From Rubrivivax sp. (lineage in GTDB: Bacteria > Pseudomonadota > Gammaproteobacteria > Burkholderiales > Burkholderiaceae_C), in NCBI GenBank assembly GCA_022842595.1, contig JALHPF010000010.1, positions 85,184 to 149,183 of the forward strand: 64,000 nucleotides of DNA. The letters are read 5' to 3'. Under the pieces are notes generated by a model that saw nothing but the letters and a program-made list of their open reading frames with translations, was not told the origin of the DNA and ran no database searches. Numbering within the stretch: the stretch's first letter is position 1; each line of letters begins with the position of its first letter. The position numbers and the translations under genes were made by a program. Shown one piece after another: positions 15,227 through 23,452 of this stretch.

Positions 15227-16573
15227 TCAGGCGGGTGGCTCCTGCTCGATGTCGCGCAACTTCCGGTACAGCGAACGCTCGCTGATGCCGAGCTTGCGCG
15301 CCAACTCGGCGCGACTGCCGCGGTGGCTCTTGAGCTGCGCCTGCAAGGCAGCTCGTTCCACGCTGCGCAGCGAAGCATTTTCTGCTGGCGCGGGTACTGC
15401 ATCAGCCGGTTCCGCGGCAAGGGCACGAGTTGCGTTCGACGGCATGTCGGTGCCCAGCGCGCGCTCGACATGCAGGGGTTCGATCGTGGCCCCGTCCGTC
15501 AGCAGCGATGCACGCTCCAGCACGTTGCGCAATTCGCGCACGTTGCCGGGAAAGGGGTGGCGCGCCAGCAGGGCCAGCGCCCCGGCGGACAGCGCCAGCC
15601 GGCGCTGCGGTGCCACCCGCGCCAGCAGGGCCACAGCCAGCAAGGGGATGTCTTCCACGCGGTCGCGCAACGCCGGTAGGGCGATCGGGAAGGTGCTGAG
15701 GCGGTAGTACAGGTCTTCGCGGAACCGCCCGTCGGCCACCATACCCTTCAGGTCGCGGTGCGTCGCTGCCACCACGCGCACATCGGTTCGTCGCAGCTCG
15801 GTGCTGCCCACCCGGCGGTAAGTCCCGCTCTCCAGCAGGCGCAGCAGTTTGACCTGCATCGGCAATGGGATGTCGCCGACTTCGTCCAGGAACAGGGTGC
15901 CGCCGCTGGCAGATTCCACCAGGCCCGGCTTGCTTGCATTCGCACCGGTAAAGGCCCCGCGTTCGTGGCCGAAGAGTTCGCTCTCGAACAGCGTCTCCGT
16001 CAAGCTGGCGCAGTCCACCACGACCAGCGGATTGGCCGCACGCGGGCTGGCCTCGTGCACGGCCTGCGCCACCAGTTCCTTGCCTGTGCCGGACTCACCC
16101 AACAGCAGCACGCTGGCCTGCGAAGGCCCGACGCGCGACACCAGCTCCAGCATGCGCTGGAATGCGGGCGAACGCCCGATCAGGCCCTGCGCGGCGGGCT
16201 GCCCCTGCGCCACCCGCAAGGGCTCCATCTTCTCGATGAAGTAGGCCTGCTCGCCATGGGCATCGCGCAGCGGCACCAGTTCGATGTTGACGTAGGACTC
16301 ACCTTGCGGCGTGTAGTGCAGGTGGAGCACGCGCTCGCGCTGGCCCGACTCGCGCGATCGTGCCAGCGGGCAGCTTTCGCCGGCCTGGTCGCATGGCACG
16401 CTGAAGTGGTGCGACACCTCGTAGCAGGTGCGGCCGACCACCGAGGCCTGCGGGCTGAACTGCCGCCGGTAGGCGGCGTTGGCCGCCAGGATCCGGTACT
16501 GGCGATCGAACAGGATGTGCGGCTCGGGCAGTCCTTCGAGATAGGACACGAGTTCGGGCAGGACGGTGGCCAT
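15227..16573 (-). CDS. Sigma-54-dependent transcriptional activator with PAS domain
   Basis: 448 residues. An N-terminal PAS-like domain (residues ~10-115) contains Cys50, Cys61 and Cys68 (TCYEV, VPCDQ, SCPL), a spacing seen in PAS domains of other activators and possibly redox- or metal-binding. The AAA+ domain has the Walker A GESGTGKE, the sigma-54 contact loop GAFTGA, and LFLDEVGDI. A Fis-type helix-turn-helix ends the protein (RAELARKLGISERSLYRKL). There is no receiver domain, so signalling is through the PAS domain. It probably activates the -24/-12 promoter upstream of cydA about 1.6 kb away, and possibly other genes of the sulfide island. Confidence 0.92.
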   Translation of the reverse strand: MATVLPELVSYLEGLPEPHILFDRQYRILAANAAYRRQFSPQASVVGRTCYEVSHHFSVPCDQAGESCPLARSRESGQRERVLHLHYTPQGESYVNIELVPLRDAHGEQAYFIEKMEPLRVAQGQPAAQGLIGRSPAFQRMLELVSRVGPSQASVLLLGESGTGKELVAQAVHEASPRAANPLVVVDCASLTETLFESELFGHERGAFTGANASKPGLVESASGGTLFLDEVGDIPLPMQVKLLRLLESGTYRRVGSTELRRTDVRVVAATHRDLKGMVADGRFREDLYYRLSTFPIALPALRDRVEDIPLLAVALLARVAPQRRLALSAGALALLARHPFPGNVRELRNVLERASLLTDGATIEPLHVERALGTDMPSNATRALAAEPADAVPAPAENASLRSVERAALQAQLKSHRGSRAELARKLGISERSLYRKLRDIEQEPPA

Positions 16574-16605
16574 GCTTCAGCTGCCCGACAACGCTGGCCG
16601 ATGCA

Positions 16606-17346
16606 TCACGCCGCGCCTTCGGCCAGCAGCGCGGCGCGCAAGGCGACGCGGTCGAGCACTGCGCTGCGCCCTGGCGTCAGGGTGAGCACCCCCTCGCGGC
16701 GCAAGGCGCTGACCAGGCGGCTGGCCGTCTCGACCGTCATGTCCAGCATCGCCCCGATCTCGTCACGCCGGGGCAACCAGATGGCATCGTCGGCCCCCGC
16801 GTGCTGCGCAAGCCGTTCCAGCAGGTGCAGAAGCCTTCGGCGTGCCGGTCCGGTGGACAGGTCGGACACCCAGGATTCGGCGGCGTCCAGCGCCTTCTGC
16901 CAACGCAGCATCAGCTCGCGCGGCAGCGCGTCGCGACCCTGTGCCAGCTGATCGACCAGCACGCGCGGTATCCGGCACAGATGCACCTCCGTGCACGCCA
17001 CGGCGTCGTCGGTGTAGGGACGGTTCAGCAGGGCCTCCTGCCCGATGAGGTCGCCCCGTCCCGCGATACGCACGATGCGGCGATCGCCATGCTGGCTGCT
17101 GCGTTCGAAGCGCACCAGACCCTCGCGGATCGTGAAGACGGCCAACCCGGCCGAGCCGCGGTCATAGACCGTCGCGTCCGGCGCCAGAGTCATGGAGGCG
17201 ATCTGCGTGTGGATGCGGTCCAGACCCACATCGTCCAACACACCGAAAAGTGCCGTGCTGCGCACTTCGCAGGCCGCGCAGGCCAGCGCCTGTGGATGAG
17301 CGCCGGCTTGGCGATAGATCGGAATCGTCTGTACTCGTGCGTCCAT
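16606..17346 (-). CDS. Crp/Fnr-family transcriptional regulator
   Basis: 246 residues from ATG 17346; an in-frame GTG at 17382 would overlap the rhodanese gene. The effector domain starts after ALACAACEVRST and includes DRGSAGLAVFTIREG and GRGDLIGQEAL. The C-terminal helix-turn-helix is RDEIGAMLDMTVETASRLVSALRREG. Two N-terminal cysteines (CAAC) and two more (ACTEVHLC) recall FNR, but the spacing differs from the classical 4Fe-4S ligands, so oxygen sensing is only possible. It lies among respiratory and sulfur genes and is likely to regulate them. Confidence 0.88.
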   Translation of the reverse strand: MDARVQTIPIYRQAGAHPQALACAACEVRSTALFGVLDDVGLDRIHTQIASMTLAPDATVYDRGSAGLAVFTIREGLVRFERSSQHGDRRIVRIAGRGDLIGQEALLNRPYTDDAVACTEVHLCRIPRVLVDQLAQGRDALPRELMLRWQKALDAAESWVSDLSTGPARRRLLHLLERLAQHAGADDAIWLPRRDEIGAMLDMTVETASRLVSALRREGVLTLTPGRSAVLDRVALRAALLAEGAA

Positions 17347-17374
17347 GAAGCCTGGCCTCGGTTCGGGGATTGAC

Positions 17375-17869
17375 TCAGGCACCCGGACTGGCAGGGGGTT
17401 TCACCATCGGCCACCCGCGCCGGGCCCATTCGCTCATGCCGCCGTTCACGTAGCGCACGTGACCATAGCCCCGTTCGCGCAGCGCCCGCAAAGTCACGCT
17501 CGATCGGTTCTGCGTATTGCAGATCAAGAGGACCGGCTGGTCGGGGTGGGTGGGAATTTCGTGGAGCCGCCGGTTCAACTGCCGCATCGGCAGCAGCCGT
17601 GCGCCCGCTGCCACGCCGGTGGCATGTTCCTCGGGCTCCCGGATGTCGATCAAAACGGCGCGGCCGGCCTCGTGGTCGGCCCGCGCAGCCTCCAGGCTCA
17701 CGGCGCCGGTGGACGCCTCGGTCTCGCCACAAGCCGCCATGACCGACGCAAGGGTCGGTGCCATGGCCACCATCGCCGCCAGCCGAAGCCACTCGCGGCG
17801 GCGGCGGTCCATCCCCGGGCGAGCCGGGCGAGGCAAGGCAATCTTGTTCTGCATCTGGGCGCTGTTCAT
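17375..17869 (-). CDS. Exported rhodanese-like sulfurtransferase
   Basis: 164 residues with one rhodanese domain. The active-site loop is LICNTQNRSS, containing the catalytic Cys. The N-terminus has DRRRREWLRLAAM followed by a hydrophobic region and VMAACGE, so it could be a Tat substrate or a lipoprotein with the Cys as the lipid site. ATG 17869 is chosen; a GTG at 17893 is possible. Rhodaneses transfer sulfane sulfur, and the family occurs several times in this island, supporting periplasmic sulfide or persulfide metabolism. Confidence 0.82.
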   Translation of the reverse strand: MNSAQMQNKIALPRPARPGMDRRRREWLRLAAMVAMAPTLASVMAACGETEASTGAVSLEAARADHEAGRAVLIDIREPEEHATGVAAGARLLPMRQLNRRLHEIPTHPDQPVLLICNTQNRSSVTLRALRERGYGHVRYVNGGMSEWARRGWPMVKPPASPGA

Positions 17870-18003
17870 GTCTGTGAAGAGAAGCCGGCTCACCGGGGTG
17901 GTCGGTCAAGGAAGATCCGCGTCCATAAGCGCGTCTGCATATCAGCACAGCCGCATATGCAGCATTACTTATGCATAGCGCGCCTCGTTCGCCACCCGGC
18001 CTC

Positions 18004-18065
18004 GCTGCCATTTTGGCAGCTTGCCGCCAATCTGACATGGAAGCCCTGCCCACCGGCTGGCAGGG
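18004..18065. repeat. Two inverted repeats upstream of the cydA promoter (candidate enhancer sites)
   Basis: Bases 18004-18020 form GCTGCCA-TTT-TGGCAGC, a perfect 7-bp inverted repeat. Bases 18044-18065 form CCCTGCC-N8-GGCAGGG, also perfect. Both share a CTGCC/GGCAG core. They lie about 140 and 97 bases upstream of the predicted start site, the range used by enhancer-bound sigma-54 activators. Additional GCATAT/ATGCAT elements occur near 17935-17980. Function is inferred from position. Confidence 0.5.
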
Positions 18066-18113
18066 TTGATCCCGCAGGAAGCGTAAGCCGTTGATTCCAA
18101 AGAGGTTTCTGTC

Positions 18114-18140
18114 TGGCAAGGAAGTGGCACGCGTCTTGAT
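18114..18140 (+). promoter_or_regulatory. Putative sigma-54 promoter(s) of cydAB
   Basis: Two overlapping -24/-12 candidates exist. Bases 18114-18129 read TGGCAAGGAAGTGGCA and keep the GG-N10-GC spacing, with two deviations from consensus. Bases 18125-18140 read TGGCACGCGTCTTGAT and match everywhere except that the -12 GC is GA. Start sites would be near 18140 or 18151. The cydA ATG follows at 18179, with GGAAGG as its ribosome-binding site. A sigma-54 activator gene is nearby at 15227-16573. Confidence 0.62.
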
Positions 18141-18178
18141 AAGTATTGACTGATAGACGCACCCGGAAGGATCCCCCG

Positions 18179-19606
18179 ATGTTCGAACTGCCCGACGCCC
18201 TGCTGCTGGCACGCATCCAGTTCGCGTTCACCGTCAGCTTCCACTTCCTGTTCCCCGCCATCACGATCGGCCTGGCCAGCTACCTGGCGGTGCTGGAAGG
18301 TCTGTGGCTGAAGACCGGCCGCGAGGACTACATGAACCTGTTCCGCTACTGGATCAAGATCTTCGCGCTGGTGTTCGCGATGGGCGTGGTGTCGGGCATC
18401 GTCATGTCGTACCAATTCGGCACCAACTGGGCCGTGTTCTCCGACAAGGCCGGCCCGATCATCGGCCCGCTGATGGCCTACGAGGTGCTGACCGCCTTCT
18501 TCCTCGAGGCCGGCTTCCTGGGCGTGATGCTGTTCGGCATGAACCGCGTGGGCAAGAAGCTGCACTTCACCGCCACGCTCATGGTGGCGCTCGGCACCTT
18601 CGTCTCGGCGTTCTGGATCCTGTCGGTCAACAGCTGGATGCAGACGCCCGCGGGCTTCGCGATGAACGCCAACGGGCAGTACATCTCGGCCGGCAGCTGG
18701 CTGGCCATCATCTTCAACCCGAGCTTTCCTTACCGGCTGGTGCACACCTTGTCGGCGGCTTACCTGACCACCGCCTTCCTGGTGGGCGGTGTCGGGGCCT
18801 GGCACCTGCTGAAGGACAAGACCAACCCGCGTGCCCGCCTGATGTTCTCGATGGCGATGTGGATGGCCACCATCGTCGCACCCTTGCAGATCGTGCTCGG
18901 AGACCTGCATGGCTTGAACACGCTGGAGCACCAGCCCGTCAAGGTGATGGCCATGGAAGGCCACTACCAGAGCCACCCCGAGGGCGCGCCGCTGATCCTG
19001 TTCGGCATCCCGAACAGTGCCGAAAACCGCATCGACTACGCCATCGAGATTCCGAAGGCCTCGTCGCTGATCCTGAAGCACGACCTCGATGCCCCGATGG
19101 TCGGGCTGGATACCGTGCCTGCCGCTGACCGCCCGCCGGTGGGTACCGTGTTCTGGGCCTTCCGCATCATGGTCGGTCTGGGTTTCCTGATGGCCGGCCT
19201 GGGGTTGCTGAGCCTGCTGGCCCGGGCGCGCGGCCAGCTCTACGAGAGCAAGGCTCTCCACCGTTTCGCGCTGCTGATGGCGCCCTCAGGCCTGGTGGCG
19301 GTGCTGGCCGGCTGGATCACCACCGAAGTCGGCCGGCAGCCGTGGACGATCCAGGGTCTGCTGCGCACCGCCGAATCGGCCTCGCCGCTGGCCGCCCCCG
19401 CTGTCGCCGTATCGCTCGTGGCCTTCGTGATCGTGTACTTCGCGGTGTTCGGCACGGGCGTGCTCTACATCCTGAAGCTGATGGCCAAGCCGCCGGTGGT
19501 GCATGAATCGGCACCGCCCAACATCCCGGTTCGCAGCGCCGGCACCACGCCCGCAGTGGCCTTGCGGCCCGACGCACTGGCCACCGATCTGGGAGCCGCG
19601 CCATGA
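18179..19606 (+). CDS. cydA: Cytochrome bd-type (cyanide-insensitive) quinol oxidase subunit I
   Basis: 475 residues, all-helical membrane protein. RIQFAFTVSFHFLFP carries the heme-ligand His near residue 20, FPYRLVHTLSAAYL the next heme His, and GRQPWTIQG the conserved GRQPW quinol-side signature. The periplasmic Q-loop between helices 6 and 7 is short, the mark of CioA-type enzymes, which are less sensitive to cyanide and sulfide than heme-copper oxidases. ATG 18179 is preceded by GGAAGG. The stop overlaps cydB as ATGA. Together with cydB and the DUF2474 gene it forms a coupled operon that reduces O2 to water using quinol. Confidence 0.94.
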   Translation: MFELPDALLLARIQFAFTVSFHFLFPAITIGLASYLAVLEGLWLKTGREDYMNLFRYWIKIFALVFAMGVVSGIVMSYQFGTNWAVFSDKAGPIIGPLMAYEVLTAFFLEAGFLGVMLFGMNRVGKKLHFTATLMVALGTFVSAFWILSVNSWMQTPAGFAMNANGQYISAGSWLAIIFNPSFPYRLVHTLSAAYLTTAFLVGGVGAWHLLKDKTNPRARLMFSMAMWMATIVAPLQIVLGDLHGLNTLEHQPVKVMAMEGHYQSHPEGAPLILFGIPNSAENRIDYAIEIPKASSLILKHDLDAPMVGLDTVPAADRPPVGTVFWAFRIMVGLGFLMAGLGLLSLLARARGQLYESKALHRFALLMAPSGLVAVLAGWITTEVGRQPWTIQGLLRTAESASPLAAPAVAVSLVAFVIVYFAVFGTGVLYILKLMAKPPVVHESAPPNIPVRSAGTTPAVALRPDALATDLGAAP

Positions 19607-20619
19607 ACATCGACCTGACCGCCGACCTCACCGTGATCTGGGCGCTGATCATCGTCGTCGCCGTGTTCGTCTATGTCGTGCTGGACGGTTTCGACCTGGG
19701 CATCGGCATCCTCTTCCGCACGTTCGCGGTGGGCCACGACCGTGACACCGCGATGAACAGCATCGCGCCGGTGTGGGACGGCAACGAGACCTGGCTGGTG
19801 CTGGGCGGCGGTGGGTTGCTGGCGGCGTTTCCGCTGGCTTATGGGCTGATCTTCTCGGCGCTGTATGCACCCATCATCGCGATGCTGCTGGCCCTGGTGT
19901 TCCGCGGCGTGGCCTTCGAATTCCGCTGGCGCGACCCCGCACACCGCGGCTTCTGGGACCTGGCCTTCACGGGTGGTTCGCTGCTGGCCGCCTTGTCGCA
20001 AGGCGTGGTGCTGGGCGCGCTGCTGCAGGGCGTGGCCATCAGCGACCGCGCCTACGCCGGCGGCTGGTGGGACTGGCTGACGCCGTTTTCGCTGATCACC
20101 GGCGTCAGCGTGGCAATTGCGTATGCACTGTTAGGTGCCACCTGGCTGGTGATGAAGGCAGAAGGCGCGCTGCAGCAACAGGCGCGGACGATGGCCGGCT
20201 GGCTGGGCGCAGCGACGCTGGCCGCCATCGTGGCGGTGAGCCTGGCCACGCTGTTCCTCAGCGCCGACTACTTCTCGAACTGGCTGCACTGGCCGAATCT
20301 GTTGTGGGTGGCGCCGGTGCCTGTGCTGGTGGCGATATCCAGCGTGGCCTTTTGGCGCAGCCTGAAAGCGCGCCAAGAGCTGGCGCCCTTCCTGTTGACG
20401 CTGGGCGTCTTCCTGTTGTGCTTCGTGGGCCTGGGCATCAGCGTCTTTCCCTACGTCATCCCCGGTGCCGTGACCATCTGGGCCGCCGCGACGGACCACA
20501 GCAGCCAGGTCTTCATGCTCTGGGGAACCGGCCTCGTGCTGCCGATGATCCTGGGCTACACCGCCTGGTCGTACTGGGTCTTTCGCGGCAAGGTGCAGGC
20601 CGATGGGTACCACGCATGA
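19603..20619 (+). CDS. cydB: Cytochrome bd-type quinol oxidase subunit II
   Basis: 338 residues with about eight to nine membrane spans. The family signature WDGNETWLV is present near residue 60, preceded by [10 protein letters not shown]. CydB is the structural partner of CydA and completes the oxidase. The ATG overlaps the cydA stop (ATGA at 19603), and its own stop overlaps the start of the DUF2474 gene. The order cydA-cydB-DUF2474 is typical of cyanide-insensitive oxidase operons. Confidence 0.94.
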   Translation: MNIDLTADLTVIWALIIVVAVFVYVVLDGFDLGIGILFRTFAVGHDRDTAMNSIAPVWDGNETWLVLGGGGLLAAFPLAYGLIFSALYAPIIAMLLALVFRGVAFEFRWRDPAHRGFWDLAFTGGSLLAALSQGVVLGALLQGVAISDRAYAGGWWDWLTPFSLITGVSVAIAYALLGATWLVMKAEGALQQQARTMAGWLGAATLAAIVAVSLATLFLSADYFSNWLHWPNLLWVAPVPVLVAISSVAFWRSLKARQELAPFLLTLGVFLLCFVGLGISVFPYVIPGAVTIWAAATDHSSQVFMLWGTGLVLPMILGYTAWSYWVFRGKVQADGYHA

Positions 20620-20789
20620 AGCGGCGCCTGATCTCTGCCTGTCGCTGGCCAGCCATGGTGCCACCGCCCGCCGATGCGCCCTTGCCACCGCTGTGGCAGC
20701 GGCTGCTGTGGATGGCCGCCATCTGGGCGGCCAGCATCGGTGTGCTGCTGGTCGTGGCCCTACTGCTGCGCATGACGCTGCGCCAATGA
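20616..20789 (+). CDS. DUF2474-type small membrane protein of the bd oxidase
   Basis: 57 residues. The ATG overlaps the cydB stop as ATGA (20616). A Pro-rich N-terminal part leads into one transmembrane helix ([20 protein letters not shown]) and a short basic tail. DUF2474 proteins follow cydAB in many cyanide-insensitive oxidase operons and are thought to play a part like CydX in assembly or stability. I infer the same role here. Confidence 0.78.
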   Translation: MKRRLISACRWPAMVPPPADAPLPPLWQRLLWMAAIWAASIGVLLVVALLLRMTLRQ

Positions 20790-20868
20790 AGCACGCATCC
20801 GCTCGACATCCGATCGATCTTCGTCATTCCGCGTTTCAGAAGACGCGACCACCGGCAAGGAGCCGAAC

Positions 20869-21483
20869 ATGAACGCCATCCCCATCGCCTGCAGCAACGT
20901 CGTCGCCGACGATCCTGAGCGCCGCGTCTGGCTGCTGGCGACGGCCGCAGCCGGCGGTTCTGCAGTCGTCGCCACCGCCATTCCCTTCATCTCGACCTTT
21001 GCGCCCAGCGAGCGCGCCAAGGCTGCCGGTGGCCCGGTCGAGGTCGACATTGCCGACATTCCCCCCGGCGGCCTCAAGATCGTGGAATGGCGTGGCAAGC
21101 CCGTCTGGGTGGTGCGCCGCACGCCGGAGATGCTGGCGGCGCTGCAAGGCCACGACAGCGAGCTCGTGGACCCGCTGTCGGCCAAAGAGCAACAGCCGGC
21201 CTATGCGAAGAACGCAGCGCGGGCCATCAAGCCCGAGGTCTTCGTCGCCATCGGCATCTGCACCCACCTGGGCTGCTCGCCCAGCGACGCGCCCAAGGGT
21301 GGCAACAACCCGAGCCTGCCCGCCGACTGGCCAGGCGGCTTCTTCTGCCCCTGCCACGGCTCCACCTTCGACGGTGCAGGCCGGGTGTTCAAGAACAAGC
21401 CGGCACCAACCAACCTGGAGATTCCGCCTCACCGCTACGCAGGCGAGACGCGGATCCTCATCGGCGACGATGCCGCCGCGTGA
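20869..21483 (+). CDS. Rieske iron-sulfur protein, ubiquinol-cytochrome c reductase type, without cytochrome b/c1 genes
   Basis: 204 residues. An N-terminal transmembrane anchor (LLATAAAGGSAVVATAIPF) precedes a Rieske domain with CTHLGCS (~Cys and His) and CPCHGSTFD, the four ligands of the 2Fe-2S cluster, plus the two extra disulfide cysteines. WRGKPVWVVRRTPEM is characteristic of the bc1-complex subunit. No cytochrome b or c1 gene is adjacent; the next gene is a metallo-beta-lactamase-fold protein. Either this is a second petA copy with a separate job, or the bc1 operon lies elsewhere. ATG 20869 follows AAGGAG by six bases. Confidence 0.88.
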   Translation: MNAIPIACSNVVADDPERRVWLLATAAAGGSAVVATAIPFISTFAPSERAKAAGGPVEVDIADIPPGGLKIVEWRGKPVWVVRRTPEMLAALQGHDSELVDPLSAKEQQPAYAKNAARAIKPEVFVAIGICTHLGCSPSDAPKGGNNPSLPADWPGGFFCPCHGSTFDGAGRVFKNKPAPTNLEIPPHRYAGETRILIGDDAAA

Positions 21484-21505
21484 AGACCAGCGAGAGGGCA
21501 GCGCG

Positions 21506-22222
21506 ATGTACTTTCGACTCCTGCACGACGAAAGCAGCGGCGCGGTGAGTTATCTGCTCGCCGATCTGGACGCCGGTGAGGCCGTCCTGGTCGACCCGCG
21601 TGGCGCAGATGTCCCTGTGCTCAATGCCATGCTGGACGAACACCAGCTTCGCTTGAGATGGTTGCTGCGCACCCACGAGCACGATGCCCTGTTGACCGGC
21701 GAGGCCGCAGCGCTCGATGCGCTGGGTGCCCCCCGCATCCAGCACCACCTTCCCGCGTCGCAACCGCAAGGCAACCCGGGCGCCGAACCCTCGCACGCCT
21801 TCCTCACGTTCGGCAACGAACATGTCCAGGTGGTGCGCACCCCCGGCCACACCGCCGGTTGCCTGAGCTACCTGTGGCGTGACCGCCTGTTCTGCGGCGG
21901 CCTGCTGGCCGTGGATGCCTGCCCTTTCCAGCCGCGCCCGGCACTGCCCGAGGCCCTGTGGGACAGCGTCGTCAACGACGTCTTCAAGCGCCCCGCCGAA
22001 ACCCTGCTGTTCACGGGCCACGCCACCCAGTCGCGCGCGGTCTCCAACGTGCTCGAGCAGCGGCGCTGGCACCCCTGGTTCGGCGGTGCCACGCGCGACG
22101 AATTCCTCGCCCGGGTCCGCACCCTGCCGCCAGCGGCAACGGCTTCGAGCACTACGGCCTCCACACCCCCGCCCCGACACGAGCACACCGACGATGACCG
22201 CCTCCTACGCACTCACCATTGA
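21506..22222 (+). CDS. Metallo-beta-lactamase-fold protein, ETHE1/glyoxalase II-like
   Basis: 238 residues. RTHEHDALLTGEA is the counterpart of the family HxHxDH motif, but the second part reads HDALL and lacks the final His found in ETHE1-type persulfide dioxygenases (THxHxDH). GHTAGCLSYLW, AVDAC and FTGHATQ supply the other His and Asp positions. Persulfide dioxygenases oxidise glutathione persulfide in sulfide metabolism, so the location between a Rieske protein and a sulfide:quinone reductase is suggestive. The incomplete metal site means activity is uncertain. ATG 21506 is chosen, with a GAGAGGGC stretch upstream. Confidence 0.65.
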   Translation: MYFRLLHDESSGAVSYLLADLDAGEAVLVDPRGADVPVLNAMLDEHQLRLRWLLRTHEHDALLTGEAAALDALGAPRIQHHLPASQPQGNPGAEPSHAFLTFGNEHVQVVRTPGHTAGCLSYLWRDRLFCGGLLAVDACPFQPRPALPEALWDSVVNDVFKRPAETLLFTGHATQSRAVSNVLEQRRWHPWFGGATRDEFLARVRTLPPAATASSTTASTPPPRHEHTDDDRLLRTHH

Positions 22223-22280
22223 ACTGCCTCAGCCACTGGCTGCCGCGATCGACGCGTTGCGGGCGGCAAGCACGATATGA
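22194..22280 (+). pseudogene. Remnant resembling the N-terminus of a DUF302 protein
   Basis: Twenty-eight codons encode MTASYALTIELPQPLAAAID, which resembles the beginning of DUF302 proteins, then stop. The TGA overlaps the ATG of the next gene as ATGA (22277). DUF302 proteins are about 130-150 residues and often accompany sulfide or heavy-metal genes, so this looks like a truncated copy. It could also be a leader peptide coupling translation of the flavoprotein. Confidence is low because the match is short. Confidence 0.4.
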
Positions 22281-23422
22281 GCACATACCGCGATCCGGCT
22301 CGCATCACCGTGCTGGGTGCAGGCTTCGGCGCGCTTTCAACGGTGCGCGCGCTGCGTCGCCGCGATCGCCACGCACGGATCACCCTGGTGGCACCACGCG
22401 CCGAATTGCACTACCTGCCCGGCATCATCTGGATCCCCAGCGGCCTGCGCACCCGTGCCGATCTGGTCGTGCCGCTGGGCAACTTCTTGAAGCGCATGGC
22501 GGTCGACTTCCAGCCGGCCGAGGTCACTGGCCTTTCCGATGGTGGCCGCACCGTGCATACCAGCCACGGCGTCGTCACGAATGATGCGCTGGTCATCGCC
22601 ACCGGTGGCCGCTTCCTGAAGAAGCTGCCGGGTATCGAACACGCCATCACGCCCTGCGAAGGCATCGCGGCGGCGGAGCGCATCCGCGACCGGCTGCGCG
22701 AGATGCCCGGCGGCACGATCGCGGTCGGCTTTGCCAGCAACCCGAACGAGCCCACCGCCGTGCGTGGCGGGCCGATGTTCGAGTTCCTCTTCGGCATCGA
22801 CGAGCAGCTCAGGCGCGAAGGCCGGCGCGACCGCTTCGAGATCGTCTTCTTCAACCCCAGCACGGAACCCGGCAACCGGCTCGGCCCCAAAGCCGTGAAG
22901 CACCTGCTGGGCGAGATGGCACGGCGCGGCATCCGCACGCACCTGGGCCACAAGCTCAAGCGCTTCGAGGCCGACAAGGTGGTCACCGAGGGCGGCGAGT
23001 TCACGGCCGATCTGATCCTCTTCATGCCCGGCATGACGGGCAACACCTGGTTCGACGCCACGGACCTGCCGCGCTCGCCGGGCGGGCTGCTGCAGGCCGA
23101 CGCGCATTGCCGCATCCCGGGCACCGAGCGCATCTATGTCGTGGGCGACTCGGGCAGTTTCCCCGGTCCGGACTGGATGCCCAAGCAGGCCCACATGGCC
23201 GATCTGCAGGCTGCAGCCGCAGCCGAGAACCTGCTCGGCGACCTGCAGGGCCAGCCGTCCAGCGTGACCTTCAAGGTCGAGCTGATCTGCATCGTCGACG
23301 CCATCGACCACGGCACGCTGATCTGGCGCACGCCAGCGCGCAACTGGCTGCTGCCATCCACCCGGCTGCTGCATTGGGCCAAGCGCGGCTTCGAGTGGAA
23401 CTACCTGCGGCAGTACCGCTGA
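22277..23422 (+). CDS. FAD-dependent sulfide:quinone reductase-like oxidoreductase
   Basis: 381 residues with an N-terminal dinucleotide-binding GAGFGALS, a second FAD-binding segment (VVGDSGSFPGPDWMPKQAHM) and the usual SQR-like C-terminus (NWLLPSTRLLHWAKRGFEW), which is amphipathic and membrane-associating. Cysteines occur at TPCEG, DAHCR and LICIV; the classical redox pair is not obvious, so it may be a diverged SQR or a related flavoprotein. It is coupled to the upstream remnant through ATGA. The likely reaction is sulfide or sulfane-sulfur oxidation with electrons passed to quinone. Confidence 0.78.
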   Translation: MSTYRDPARITVLGAGFGALSTVRALRRRDRHARITLVAPRAELHYLPGIIWIPSGLRTRADLVVPLGNFLKRMAVDFQPAEVTGLSDGGRTVHTSHGVVTNDALVIATGGRFLKKLPGIEHAITPCEGIAAAERIRDRLREMPGGTIAVGFASNPNEPTAVRGGPMFEFLFGIDEQLRREGRRDRFEIVFFNPSTEPGNRLGPKAVKHLLGEMARRGIRTHLGHKLKRFEADKVVTEGGEFTADLILFMPGMTGNTWFDATDLPRSPGGLLQADAHCRIPGTERIYVVGDSGSFPGPDWMPKQAHMADLQAAAAAENLLGDLQGQPSSVTFKVELICIVDAIDHGTLIWRTPARNWLLPSTRLLHWAKRGFEWNYLRQYR

Positions 23423-23452
23423 ACCTGCAAGCCCGACACACCCCGACACACC

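Noticed and set aside
18136..18149. FNR-like box TTGAT-N4-ATTGA upstream of cydA
   Set aside because: The right half is poor, and the bases are better explained by the -12 side of a sigma-54 element.
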